Shown here piece by piece: positions 1 to 7,521 of a stretch of DNA of 39,648 nt. Position numbers and translations under genes: made by a program. Numbering within the stretch: the stretch's first letter is position 1; the number at the start of each line of letters is the position of its first letter. The notes below the pieces were generated by a model. That model had not been told where the DNA came from, searched no databases, and was given only the letters and a program-made list of their open reading frames with translations. This DNA comes from Anaerolineae bacterium (GTDB lineage: Bacteria > Chloroflexota > Anaerolineae > JAADDB01): contig WFWT01000108.1 of NCBI GenBank assembly GCA_015490995.1, positions 1 through 39,648 of the forward strand, in the 5' to 3' direction.

Positions 1-152
1 CCCCGGGACCGGCCGTTGATTTAGGCCTCAACCTGCCCCCGGTAGGCAGGAAATGGGCAGTTTTGGTGTCCCCAAGAGCAAAACAGGGCAGGGTTTCTTA
101 CCTTTGGGGACGCCGTGGCGTCGGTGTTTATTCTTTTCTCTGCTCTCCTCTC
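1..152. other. Non-coding or unassigned left edge
   Basis: No gene can be supported here. One forward frame ends at a TAG at 22-24, which could be the tail of a gene starting outside the window, but too little is present to judge. Two small inverted repeats are visible: CCTGCC/GGCAGG at 32-50 and GTCCCCAA/TTGGGGAC at 68-111 (28-base loop). Neither is followed by a T run, so they are not convincing terminators. Confidence 0.4.
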
Positions 153-161
153 TGCTATAAT
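153..161 (+). promoter_or_regulatory. Extended -10 promoter candidate for the first + strand genes
   Basis: TGCTATAAT at 153-161 is a perfect TATAAT with an upstream TGn extension. No good -35 box lies 16-18 bp upstream; that stretch is only T-rich. Extended -10 promoters can work without a -35. Transcription would begin near 168 and give a leader of about 190 nt before the start codon at 356. Confidence 0.45.
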
Positions 162-220
162 GCTTTGGGTGCATTGTCCGGCCCGGCGAAGCGCCTTAAG
201 TCTACCTGATGAAGGGATGT

Positions 221-341
221 TCTTCTCGAATCGGTGTCGCATGGGTGTTGCTGTATTAAACGGGCCGGTTTTCTCGTTCTGTCTGTTTGTGAGAGGTGGG
301 GGTGAGGGGCGAAAGGCGAAGCAAGTTTCTGAACGTTCTCC
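221..341 (+). repeat. Dispersed intergenic repeat, copy A
   Basis: This 121-bp segment shares parts, in the same order and orientation, with 23053-23226. An internal GC-rich box (264-311) aligns over about 49 bp with 23103-23150, with most bases identical. A right-end motif at 325-341 (AGTTTCTGAACGTTCTC) matches the right-end motifs of the other copies at about 14 of 17 positions. A weak inverted left-end match lies at 221-236. It sits directly upstream of the first gene. The element boundaries are an interpretation. Confidence 0.4.
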
Positions 342-355
342 AGAAAGAGTACACG

Positions 356-994
356 ATGAAACGTCAACACGTGGTGATCCTTTTGATCCTGGCAGTGTTG
401 GCCGGCGCGCTGGTGGTCTTGCCCCCGGAACGGAGATTAGGGCGATTACTGGTGCTTATCTACTTGCACGGCGCGTTGGTCCGCACCGCGGTAGTCTTCT
501 TCCTCGCCGCTGCCGTTGCAGGGGGACTGGCGTTGGCACGCTCCCGGACGTCCCTGTTTCGGTGGAGTGAAGCCCTATACCTGACTGCTGTGAGCAGTTG
601 GACGTTGGGCTTTGTGCTGAGTTTTTATCCATCGTATGCCGCGTGGGGGACCTTCATCGCGTGGAGCGAGCCTCGCACCCAAATGGCGGTGCGTGTGCTG
701 TTGTTATCGCTTCTGTTTTTGATCGTCGCTCGCTGGGTGGCTGACCTGCACTGGCTGGGGATCGTTCATCTCCTGATGGGCTTTCTGGTGCCGGTATTGG
801 TGGCCCGCACGGGGGTTGTGCTTCATCCCCTGGATCCTATTGGTACGTCGCCTTCGGTGATCTTGCGCACCATTTACCTGGTTGTACTGGCATGTACGCT
901 TGCCCTGGGTGTGTTCCTGAGCCGGTGGTGGTACCGGCGCCCCTTCCTTCTTTCTGTACACCTCCAGACCGTAGAAGGAGGGCGATTCACGTGA
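356..994 (+). CDS. Polytopic membrane protein of unknown function
   Basis: The product has 212 residues from the ATG at 356, which follows an AGAAAGAG ribosome binding site. An in-frame start at 296 adds a hydrophilic stretch without a better site, so 356 is preferred. Six or seven hydrophobic segments fill nearly the whole chain (roughly residues 6-23, 30-42, 44-60, 72-92, 110-128, 133-155 and 169-190), with Arg-rich short loops. I do not recognise the family and see no catalytic motif. The stop codon overlaps the GTG start of nnr (GTGA), so the two genes are probably translationally coupled. Function unknown. Confidence 0.7.
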   Translation: MKRQHVVILLILAVLAGALVVLPPERRLGRLLVLIYLHGALVRTAVVFFLAAAVAGGLALARSRTSLFRWSEALYLTAVSSWTLGFVLSFYPSYAAWGTFIAWSEPRTQMAVRVLLLSLLFLIVARWVADLHWLGIVHLLMGFLVPVLVARTGVVLHPLDPIGTSPSVILRTIYLVVLACTLALGVFLSRWWYRRPFLLSVHLQTVEGGRFT

Positions 995-2706
995 TCCGGG
1001 TGGTAACCGTTGAACAGATGCGTGCCCTAGAGGCCGCGACCGACGCGCGGGGACATACGTATCGGGACATGATGGAGTTGGCCGGGCGCAGCGTCGCGGA
1101 AGCTATCCTGGAACGGTGGTACGGTGATCCGTTACAGGTGCTCATCCTGGTCGGACCGGGCAACAACGGTGGTGATGGGTTGGTAGCGGCTCGCTACCTG
1201 GCGGAAGCCAACGCTCAAGTGACGGTGTACCTGTGGAAGCGCGCACAGGCCGATCCTGACCTCGTACAGGAAGCGCCGATCTCGGTGATCCATCACCGGG
1301 ATGACACGGACCTCTCCCGGTTGCGTAGTTGTCTTGCGAACGCGGACGTCATTGTGGATGCGTTGCTGGGTACGGGGGCTAATCGGCCTATTACGTCCTC
1401 CCTGGCTGATATTCTGGACTGTGTGCGCGAGCATGTCCAGCGTCGACGTGTTCCGCGTCCGGCCCGGCTTATAGATCCCCATGTGCGGTCTCGCTCCGAT
1501 GCTGCTCCGGTGGTCGTGGTCGCGGTGGACTGTCCCAGCGGGTTGAACAACGATACCGGTGCTTTGGATCCCCACGCGGTGCCGGCGGATATGACGGTCA
1601 CGTTTGCCTGTGTGAAGCGCGGTCAACTGCACTTTCCGGGCGCGGCCGCGTGTGGGGAACTGGTGGTCGCGGACATCGGCATTGAGCCGCCCACCGACAT
1701 GGACACACCGGTGTTGATTACGGCCGATTGGGTGAGCGAACGACTTCCCCCACGGCCGCCGGACGCGCACAAGGGCACCTTTGGCAAGGCACTCATTGTG
1801 GCCGGGTCGGTCAACTATACAGGAGCGGCTTGGCTGGCCGGTGCGGCGGCCTGTCGGGTGGGTGCCGGTCTGGTGACCCTGGCCGTTCCTCGTCCGTTGC
1901 AAGCTACCCTGGCCGCCACCCTTCACGAGACGACGTGGGTATTGCTCCCCCATGACATGGGTGTGATTGCCGAAACGGCGGTGGAGACCGTGTTGGAACA
2001 CGTGAACGGTTATGATGCCTTGCTGGTGGGTCCCGGCCTCACCCGGGAGAAAACCACGGTTGCCTTTGTGGCGGAGCTGCTCTGTCCGACCGCACCCCGT
2101 CCTCGCCGGGGAACGGCACATTTTGTGCCCACGGAAGCGCCTGCTCGCCCCTCCCCGCGGAGGGCTTTGGGCTTTGTGCCCACCGCGGCCACTGCCGGTG
2201 AGGCCTCTGCGCGCCCCACGCTGCCGCCCCTGGTGGTGGACGCGGACGCGCTGAACGCCCTGACCCAGGTGGAAAATTGGCATGCACACCTGCCCGCGCC
2301 CAGCATCCTTACCCCTCATCCGGGTGAGATGGCCCGCTTGTGTGGCCTTTCTACCCGGGAGGTTCAGGCACAACGCTGGGAGCTTGCCCGGTCGAAAGCC
2401 CGGGAGTGGGGACACATCGTGCTTCTCAAGGGGGCGTACACCGTTATCGCTGCCCCCCAAGGTCCATTAGCGGTGTTGCCCTTTGCCAATCCGGCGTTGG
2501 CCACCGCGGGCAGTGGCGATGTGTTGGCCGGAGCGATTGTAGGCCTGTTGGCCCAAGGGCTTACACCCTTTGACGCCGCGGTGTGTGCTGCTTTCCTGCA
2601 CGGATTGGCCGGGGAGTACGCCCGAGCCGACATGGGGGCTGCAGGGGTCGTGGCCGGCGACCTGCTCACTTACTTGCCAAGAGTCATTGAAGACCTGCGG
2701 GGTTAG
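991..2706 (+). CDS. nnr: Bifunctional NAD(P)H-hydrate epimerase / ADP-dependent NAD(P)H-hydrate dehydratase
   Basis: This cytoplasmic repair enzyme (571 aa) restores damaged NADHX and NADPHX. The N-terminal YjeF_N domain interconverts the R and S epimers: GPGNNGGDG lies near residues 55-64, DALLGTG follows, and VDCPSG lies near 179-184. The C-terminal ribokinase-like domain dehydrates the S form with ADP: GTFGKALIVAGS, VDADALNAL, TPHPGEMARL and the GSGD motif at 507-510 are present. The GTG start at 991 follows GAAGGAGGG and overlaps the preceding stop; longer starts only extend into that gene. An unusual insert of about 49 residues (365-413), rich in Pro, Arg and Ala, interrupts the dehydratase domain just before VVDADAL. 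It contains an imperfect 51-bp tandem duplication. Confidence 0.95.
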   Translation: MIRVVTVEQMRALEAATDARGHTYRDMMELAGRSVAEAILERWYGDPLQVLILVGPGNNGGDGLVAARYLAEANAQVTVYLWKRAQADPDLVQEAPISVIHHRDDTDLSRLRSCLANADVIVDALLGTGANRPITSSLADILDCVREHVQRRRVPRPARLIDPHVRSRSDAAPVVVVAVDCPSGLNNDTGALDPHAVPADMTVTFACVKRGQLHFPGAAACGELVVADIGIEPPTDMDTPVLITADWVSERLPPRPPDAHKGTFGKALIVAGSVNYTGAAWLAGAAACRVGAGLVTLAVPRPLQATLAATLHETTWVLLPHDMGVIAETAVETVLEHVNGYDALLVGPGLTREKTTVAFVAELLCPTAPRPRRGTAHFVPTEAPARPSPRRALGFVPTAATAGEASARPTLPPLVVDADALNALTQVENWHAHLPAPSILTPHPGEMARLCGLSTREVQAQRWELARSKAREWGHIVLLKGAYTVIAAPQGPLAVLPFANPALATAGSGDVLAGAIVGLLAQGLTPFDAAVCAAFLHGLAGEYARADMGAAGVVAGDLLTYLPRVIEDLRG

Positions 2707-2979
2707 CGTGAACACGCGAGGCATGGACCCACAGGTGATGACGCGGATACCCCCTCGTTTGAGGCGATGTAGCAGGCCGGCCACCGACCGGCTGACGGCT
2801 ATTGTTCGGCCTACCACGCCCATTGCCTTCTCCCGCCAGTGCCCCCTCTTCTCTGAGCCCCGCGTCCACAGGTGTGGGCACATTGACCGCAAGCACCCTC
2901 CATGGAGACACGCTGGTGAACACCTTAATCGTCCGTGGGTTGGCAGACCTCAACACCACAGGGGAAGGAGGTTATGCGC

Positions 2980-4200
2980 ATGACCACTGCCAAGACAACC
3001 GACTGGCCCGGAGTAGACATCTTTGCCAAGGTGCAAGAGTTCACCATCGCCAAGGAAGCCATGGCCGGCGGCTATTACCCGTATTTCATCCCCCTGGATG
3101 AAAACGAGGGGACCGAGGTGACCTACAAAGGCCACCGGTTGATCATGTGTGGCTCTAACAACTACCTGGGGCTTACCACTCATCCCAAGGTACGTGAGGC
3201 CGCGATAGAGGCCATCCGCAAGTTCGGGACCTCAAACACCGGCTCCCGTTTCCTCAACGGGACCTTGCGTCTACACAAGGAATTGGAGGAAGAGTTGGCC
3301 GACTTCGTCGGTAAGGAAGCGGCCCTGGTGTTCAGTACCGGATATCAGACGAATTTGGGCACCATTCAGGCCCTGGTAGGCCGCCAGGACACGGTGATCT
3401 TGGACAAGGATGATCACGCCAGCATCGTGGATGGGGCCATTCTCTCTCAGGGGCGCATCTTGCGCTTCAAGCACAGCGACATGGCCGACCTAGAACGGGT
3501 GCTGCAGAAGGCCGATCCGGCGCGTGGGCGTCTGGTGGTGGTGGACGGTGTGTACAGTATGGGTGGGGATATTGCCCCCCTGCCGGAAATTGTACAATTG
3601 TGCCGCAAGTACGGCGCTCGCCTCATGGTGGATGACGCGCACAGCATGGGTGTGCTCGGCCCACAGGGCAACGGCACTGCTGCACACTTCGGCCTCACCG
3701 AAGAGGTAGACCTCATCATGAGCACCTTCAGCAAGTCGTTTGCCTCCTTGGGTGGTTTTATTGCGGGAGATTATGACGTTATTCACTACATCCAGCATTT
3801 CGGGCGTTCCATGATATTCAGTGCCAGTATCCCGCCCGCGAACGTGGCCGCGGCACGCGCGGCCCTGCACATCATCAAAGAAGAGCCGGAGCGCCGGGAG
3901 CGTCTGTGGGCCATTACCCGTCGCATGAAACGAGAACTGACGGAGATGGGGTTCAACACCGGCGACAGTGAAACGCCCATTATCCCCATCATTATCGGAG
4001 ATGATATGCTGACCGTCTACGTGTGGAAGTACCTTTTTGACGAAGGGGTCTTTGTCAACCCGGTTTTGCCTCCCGCGGTGCCTCCCAACAAGGCGTTGCT
4101 CCGCACTTCTTACATGGCCACTCACACCGACGAGCAGCTGGACCGAGTGTTGGAGATTTTCTACAAAGTGGGGAAGGAAACCGGGCTTATCGGGCGATGA
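2980..4200 (+). CDS. Serine palmitoyltransferase-like alpha-oxoamine synthase (PLP-dependent)
   Basis: This 406-aa protein is a fold-type I PLP enzyme of the family that condenses an amino acid with an acyl-CoA (serine palmitoyltransferase, AONS/BioF, KBL). SNNYLGL opens the core, GSRFLNGT and DDHASIVDG follow, DDAHSMGVLG carries the PLP aspartate and histidine, and K252 in TFSKSF is the predicted Schiff-base lysine. The GSRFLNGT loop, the ETPIIP stretch and the C-terminal MATHTDEQ segment resemble, from memory, serine palmitoyltransferases of Bacteroidetes more than BioF or KBL. The ATG at 2980 is chosen because AAGGAGG ends 8 nt before it. The 273 bp upstream hold no gene I can support. The next gene encodes a reductase, which fits sphingoid-base synthesis. 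A 2-amino-3-ketobutyrate ligase role remains possible. Confidence 0.85.
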   Translation: MTTAKTTDWPGVDIFAKVQEFTIAKEAMAGGYYPYFIPLDENEGTEVTYKGHRLIMCGSNNYLGLTTHPKVREAAIEAIRKFGTSNTGSRFLNGTLRLHKELEEELADFVGKEAALVFSTGYQTNLGTIQALVGRQDTVILDKDDHASIVDGAILSQGRILRFKHSDMADLERVLQKADPARGRLVVVDGVYSMGGDIAPLPEIVQLCRKYGARLMVDDAHSMGVLGPQGNGTAAHFGLTEEVDLIMSTFSKSFASLGGFIAGDYDVIHYIQHFGRSMIFSASIPPANVAAARAALHIIKEEPERRERLWAITRRMKRELTEMGFNTGDSETPIIPIIIGDDMLTVYVWKYLFDEGVFVNPVLPPAVPPNKALLRTSYMATHTDEQLDRVLEIFYKVGKETGLIGR

Positions 4201-4306
4201 ATTCATCCGCCGTGCTGAAATTGCCTATTTCGTGATGTCGCTGCGGCACGTGCCCGCGAAGGACGATCAGAAGACCGATGATAACAGGCCCGATCTGGAG
4301 GCAAAG

Positions 4307-5299
4307 GTGAAGGCACTGGTCACAGGGGCCACCGGTTTGGTGGGCGCTAATCTCGTGGAAACACTGAACACCGCCGGATGGCAGGTGCGTATCCTGCGAC
4401 GACGGACCTCCCGTCTGGACGCCCTGTCCGATCTGGCATACGAAGAAGCGATAGGGGATATTCTGGACGAGGCCAGCCTTGTCGCGGCGATGAAGGGCAT
4501 AGATGTGGTGTTCCACGTGGCAGGCGCGGCGGATTACTGGCGCAAACCACCCGCTCACCTCTACCGGGTGAACGTGGACGGAACGCGCTGCGTGGTGCAG
4601 GCCGCCTTACAGGCAGGTGTGGAGCGGCTGGTCTACACCAGTTCCGTAGCCGCCATCGGCCCGGCGCCGGACCCCCAGCATCCCGTGGACGAAACGCACC
4701 CTTTTACCTTACCCCCTCACGTCTTTCCATACGGCCACAGCAAATGGCTGGCCGAGCAGGAGGTGCAGCAGGGTATCTCGGCCGGGCTGGACGCGGTTAT
4801 TGTCAATCCGAGCATCGTGATCGGTCCCCGAGATGTGTACCTGACGTCAGGAAGTTTGTTCAAGGGCATGGAACGGGGCATGCCGTTTACCCCGCGTGGC
4901 GGCTCCGGTGTGGTGGACGCGCGGGACGTTGCGTTAGGCCATGTGCGGGCTGCCGAACACGGACGGCGCGGTGAACGGTACATTCTCAGTGCGGTGAACC
5001 TGTCACACCTGGCTTTGGCACGCGAGATCTCCCGGGTGCTACAGGTCCCACCCCCACGCTGGGAGCTTCCCCCGTGGAGTGCCGGCGTGGTGGCCTGGGT
5101 CGTAGACGTGCTTCGCCGCCTGGGCGTGCGCCTGCCTGCGGATGGCAACACCATCCGGTTGGGAACGTATTGGTTTTATGTGGATAACCGGAAGTCCAGG
5201 GAACAGCTCCATCTCTCTTACCGTCCTGTACAGGAAGCGATTCAGGATGCTGTGGCCTGGTTAAAAGCGCACGGCTATCTCCGGCAGCGGTCACGATAG
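4307..5299 (+). CDS. NAD(P)-dependent epimerase/dehydratase-family reductase
   Basis: This extended short-chain dehydrogenase has about 330 residues. The GTG at 4307 follows GGAGG and begins directly at the Rossmann motif TGATGLVG; an upstream in-frame ATG at 4235 would add 24 residues with no visible role. TSSVAAIG provides the catalytic serine region and YGHSK the Tyr-x3-Lys pair. It resembles HpnA-like and dihydroflavonol-reductase-like proteins. It lies 106 bp after the oxoamine synthase. In Caulobacter, a member of this superfamily acts in ceramide synthesis with serine palmitoyltransferase, so reduction of a 3-keto-sphinganine-type product is a reasonable inference. A sugar-nucleotide substrate cannot be excluded. 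Confidence 0.85.
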   Translation: MKALVTGATGLVGANLVETLNTAGWQVRILRRRTSRLDALSDLAYEEAIGDILDEASLVAAMKGIDVVFHVAGAADYWRKPPAHLYRVNVDGTRCVVQAALQAGVERLVYTSSVAAIGPAPDPQHPVDETHPFTLPPHVFPYGHSKWLAEQEVQQGISAGLDAVIVNPSIVIGPRDVYLTSGSLFKGMERGMPFTPRGGSGVVDARDVALGHVRAAEHGRRGERYILSAVNLSHLALAREISRVLQVPPPRWELPPWSAGVVAWVVDVLRRLGVRLPADGNTIRLGTYWFYVDNRKSREQLHLSYRPVQEAIQDAVAWLKAHGYLRQRSR

Positions 5300-5331
5300 T
5301 TCAAACTTGGGCAAAGGAGGGCACAGGAACG

Positions 5332-6441
5332 ATGTTTGATTCACGATTTCAACACGTAGCAGAGGTGTTGGTGCGCTATTCCCTTGAAGTACAACCTGGC
5401 CAGCACATCCTCATCCGCTCGACCACTTTGGGTACCCCTCTGGTCCGTGAGGTGTACCGGGCGGTATTGCGAGAAGGAGGGTATCCCCATATTCAGTTGA
5501 CCCTCCCCGACGAGGAGGAGATTTTCTACAAAGAAGCTCCCGATTCGATCCTGCGGACTTACTCCCCCTTACGGGAGTGGGTGATCGAACACATGGACGG
5601 CATTGTTCACATCCTGGCCGAAAGTAACACCAAACGTCTGTCCCACGTCGACCCACAACGGATAGCGGTGCACCAAGCAGCCAATGCGCCGTTGTTCAAG
5701 CGTTACATGGAACGGGCAGCCCAGGGCGATCTGCGGTGGGTATTGACCCTGTTCCCCACCGAAGCGTACGCCCAGGACGCGGGAATGTCCCTGACCGAGT
5801 TCGTCGAGTTCGTGCTCACTGCGTGCCTGCCCGACGCGCGCGATCCCATTGGCTACTGGCGCCGTGTGCGTGAAGAACAGGCTCGTATCGTACGTTGGCT
5901 TTCCCAAAAGGACGAAATTCACGTCCAGGGACCGGGCACAGACCTCCGCCTGCGCGTGGGAGGACGCACCTGGATTAGCGCAGACGGCACCAATAACTTT
6001 CCTGACGGTGAGGTGTTCACCGCACCGGTGGAGGATTCGGTGGAAGGCCATATCACGTTCTCCTATCCGGCGGTTTATCAGGGTCGGGAAGTGGAAGGGG
6101 TGGAGCTCTGGTTTGAGAAAGGGCAGGTGGTGAAAGCCAGGGCACGCAGAGGGGAGGATCTCCTGCATCACCTGCTGGACACGGACCCGGGTGCTCGGTA
6201 CGTGGGCGAGTTTGCCATCGGACTCAATCCGGCCATTCAGCAATTCACCCGTAACATCCTGTTCGATGAAAAGATCCGGGGCACCGTTCACTTGGCCTTG
6301 GGGCATGGTTATCCCGAATGCGGGAGTCGCAACGAATCCGCCATTCACTGGGACATGATCTGTGATCTGCGGCAAGGGGGGCGGATGTTTGCCGACGGTG
6401 AACTCTTCTACGAAAACGGGGAATTTATCGTGTCCTTTTAA
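5332..6441 (+). CDS. M29-family metallo-aminopeptidase (AmpS/AmpT-like)
   Basis: The 369-aa product fits the thermophilic aminopeptidase family M29, which removes N-terminal residues from peptides with a two-metal centre in the cytoplasm. Conserved blocks include the N-terminal VQPGQHILIR region, the FPDGEVFTAP block, a metal-binding Glu in GEFAIGLNP, and the His/Asp cluster in GHGYPE...IHWDM near the C terminus. Length is slightly below the usual 400 or so. The ATG at 5332 follows AAAGGAGGG. It starts 32 bp after the reductase gene, so co-transcription is likely, but its function looks like general peptide turnover. Confidence 0.9.
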   Translation: MFDSRFQHVAEVLVRYSLEVQPGQHILIRSTTLGTPLVREVYRAVLREGGYPHIQLTLPDEEEIFYKEAPDSILRTYSPLREWVIEHMDGIVHILAESNTKRLSHVDPQRIAVHQAANAPLFKRYMERAAQGDLRWVLTLFPTEAYAQDAGMSLTEFVEFVLTACLPDARDPIGYWRRVREEQARIVRWLSQKDEIHVQGPGTDLRLRVGGRTWISADGTNNFPDGEVFTAPVEDSVEGHITFSYPAVYQGREVEGVELWFEKGQVVKARARRGEDLLHHLLDTDPGARYVGEFAIGLNPAIQQFTRNILFDEKIRGTVHLALGHGYPECGSRNESAIHWDMICDLRQGGRMFADGELFYENGEFIVSF

Positions 6442-6557
6442 CCCTCGCCTTATGGCCTGTAGGAAGTGTGTTCTTTAGAGGGGCTTCTTTACCCGGTCCG
6501 GGTCTTTAGGGGCGGGGAAAGGGCGGCAGAACACGGCACGGCAACAGGGTAGGGAAG

Positions 6558-6920
6558 ATGATGCGCGTTGTTACCTGGTGTCTGTTGAACATTCTGGCGT
6601 TTTACGGCGCGGTGGTGGCCGTGCCCGGCCTGAACTCCCAGACGTTAACGGACATTGCCATTGGTGGGTTTATGTTGGCGGCCATCACCGGCATTGGTGG
6701 TCCTATTGCCCGGTTTGTGACTTTTCCCGTGCGGTTGCTCACCCTGGGCGTGTTCACGGTGGTGGTGAATTTCACCTTGGTGGTCATTGCCTTTTGGCTA
6801 AGCACCCGCATCGGTTTGACCATTAACGCGGCCAGCACGGGAGCCCTGTTTACAGGCGCAGCCGTGGCCACGTTGTTGGTCAGTCTGGGCAACATCATCC
6901 GCAAGGGGTTGCACGCATGA
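6558..6920 (+). CDS. Small four-helix membrane protein (phage holin family 4-like)
   Basis: This 120-aa protein has four hydrophobic segments (about residues 4-22, 31-50, 56-80 and 88-112) separated by short loops, and PVRLLTLGVFTVVVN in the third. Length, spacing and the PVRLLTLG motif match the widespread holin superfamily IV / YvlD-like proteins. Most such proteins are chromosomal, with no proven lysis role. The ATG at 6558 follows TAGGGAAG; an ATG at 6561 is equally possible. Its stop lies two bases from the stop of the opposing methyltransferase gene, so there is no room for a terminator between them. Confidence 0.8.
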   Translation: MMRVVTWCLLNILAFYGAVVAVPGLNSQTLTDIAIGGFMLAAITGIGGPIARFVTFPVRLLTLGVFTVVVNFTLVVIAFWLSTRIGLTINAASTGALFTGAAVATLLVSLGNIIRKGLHA

Positions 6921-6922
6921 GC

Positions 6923-7510
6923 TCACCGGCAATCCAGGAGGACCACCTGCCACGGGAAGGCTATCTGATGGGCTATCACCTGACCGTAGCGGTCAAGCCA
7001 TCGTCGAAACGCGGTGCCTGTCCAGTGATGTACATGTTCCGGGTCATCACCCCAGCGGCTCAGGTTTTTAAAGCGTAAGGCGTTAGCCACCCGGAACCAG
7101 GGTTCCCAGGGAACGCTGAGGATGAGCCAGCGCCGGCTTACCCGGCAGAGTTCGACGAGCGCTTGCTCTGCAGCGGGGATATGTTCCAGCACTTCGGTGC
7201 AGACCACGGCGTCTACCACCGCGTCCGGGAAGGGCAGTGTGAGCGCGTCCCCCCCGGCCAGGACGAGGCTTGGGTGAAGTTGGCGCCCACGCGCCAGGGC
7301 CGTCAGATCACGATCCAGGCCATACACCTGCAGGGATGGGTGTTGACGACGCAAGTAAGAGGCCACGAAGCCCTCTGCACATCCCACATCCAGCACGGTG
7401 CGCGCGGCAGTTACAGCAAGCAGGTCGGCTACCCGGTACAGAAAGCGACGGATAAGCCAGCGTTGAAGTGGGTTCCGGCTCGTGTATTTCTGGTAGTTGC
7501 CGTGTGCCAT
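6923..7510 (-). CDS. Class I SAM-dependent methyltransferase
   Basis: The 195-aa product is a Rossmann-fold methyltransferase. Motif I is VLDVGCAEG at residues 39-47, the acidic end of strand 2 is GLDRD, and CTEVLEHI is the post-motif usual in methyltransferase type 11 proteins. The ATG at 7510 follows GAGGGGAAACGGC, which overlaps the stop of the preceding glycosyltransferase gene; a longer frame has no good site. As the last gene of a surface-polysaccharide cluster it may methylate a sugar or lipid intermediate, but the substrate cannot be read from the sequence. SAM would come from the operon at 20,450-26,639. Confidence 0.85.
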   Translation of the reverse strand: MAHGNYQKYTSRNPLQRWLIRRFLYRVADLLAVTAARTVLDVGCAEGFVASYLRRQHPSLQVYGLDRDLTALARGRQLHPSLVLAGGDALTLPFPDAVVDAVVCTEVLEHIPAAEQALVELCRVSRRWLILSVPWEPWFRVANALRFKNLSRWGDDPEHVHHWTGTAFRRWLDRYGQVIAHQIAFPWQVVLLDCR

Positions 7511-7521
7511 GCCGTTTCCCC

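Noticed and set aside
1132-2460. A 442-codon open frame antisense to nnr, and similar long antisense frames at 17927-18964 and 21688-22764
   Set aside because: These mirror well-conserved enzymes on the other strand, have no recognisable domain and arise easily from GC-rich codon bias.
2707-2979. A promoter (TTGACC near 2882) or small gene in the spacer before the oxoamine synthase
   Set aside because: No -10 box lies at a suitable distance, and the short frames have neither ribosome binding sites nor recognisable products.
6495-6512. ACCCG/CGGGT hairpin with a short CTTT tail between the M29 peptidase and the small membrane protein genes
   Set aside because: The stem is only 5 bp and the tail too weak to call a terminator.
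6558-6920. Holin-like protein as evidence of a prophage
   Set aside because: This family is widespread on chromosomes, and no phage structural, integrase or lysin genes are nearby.
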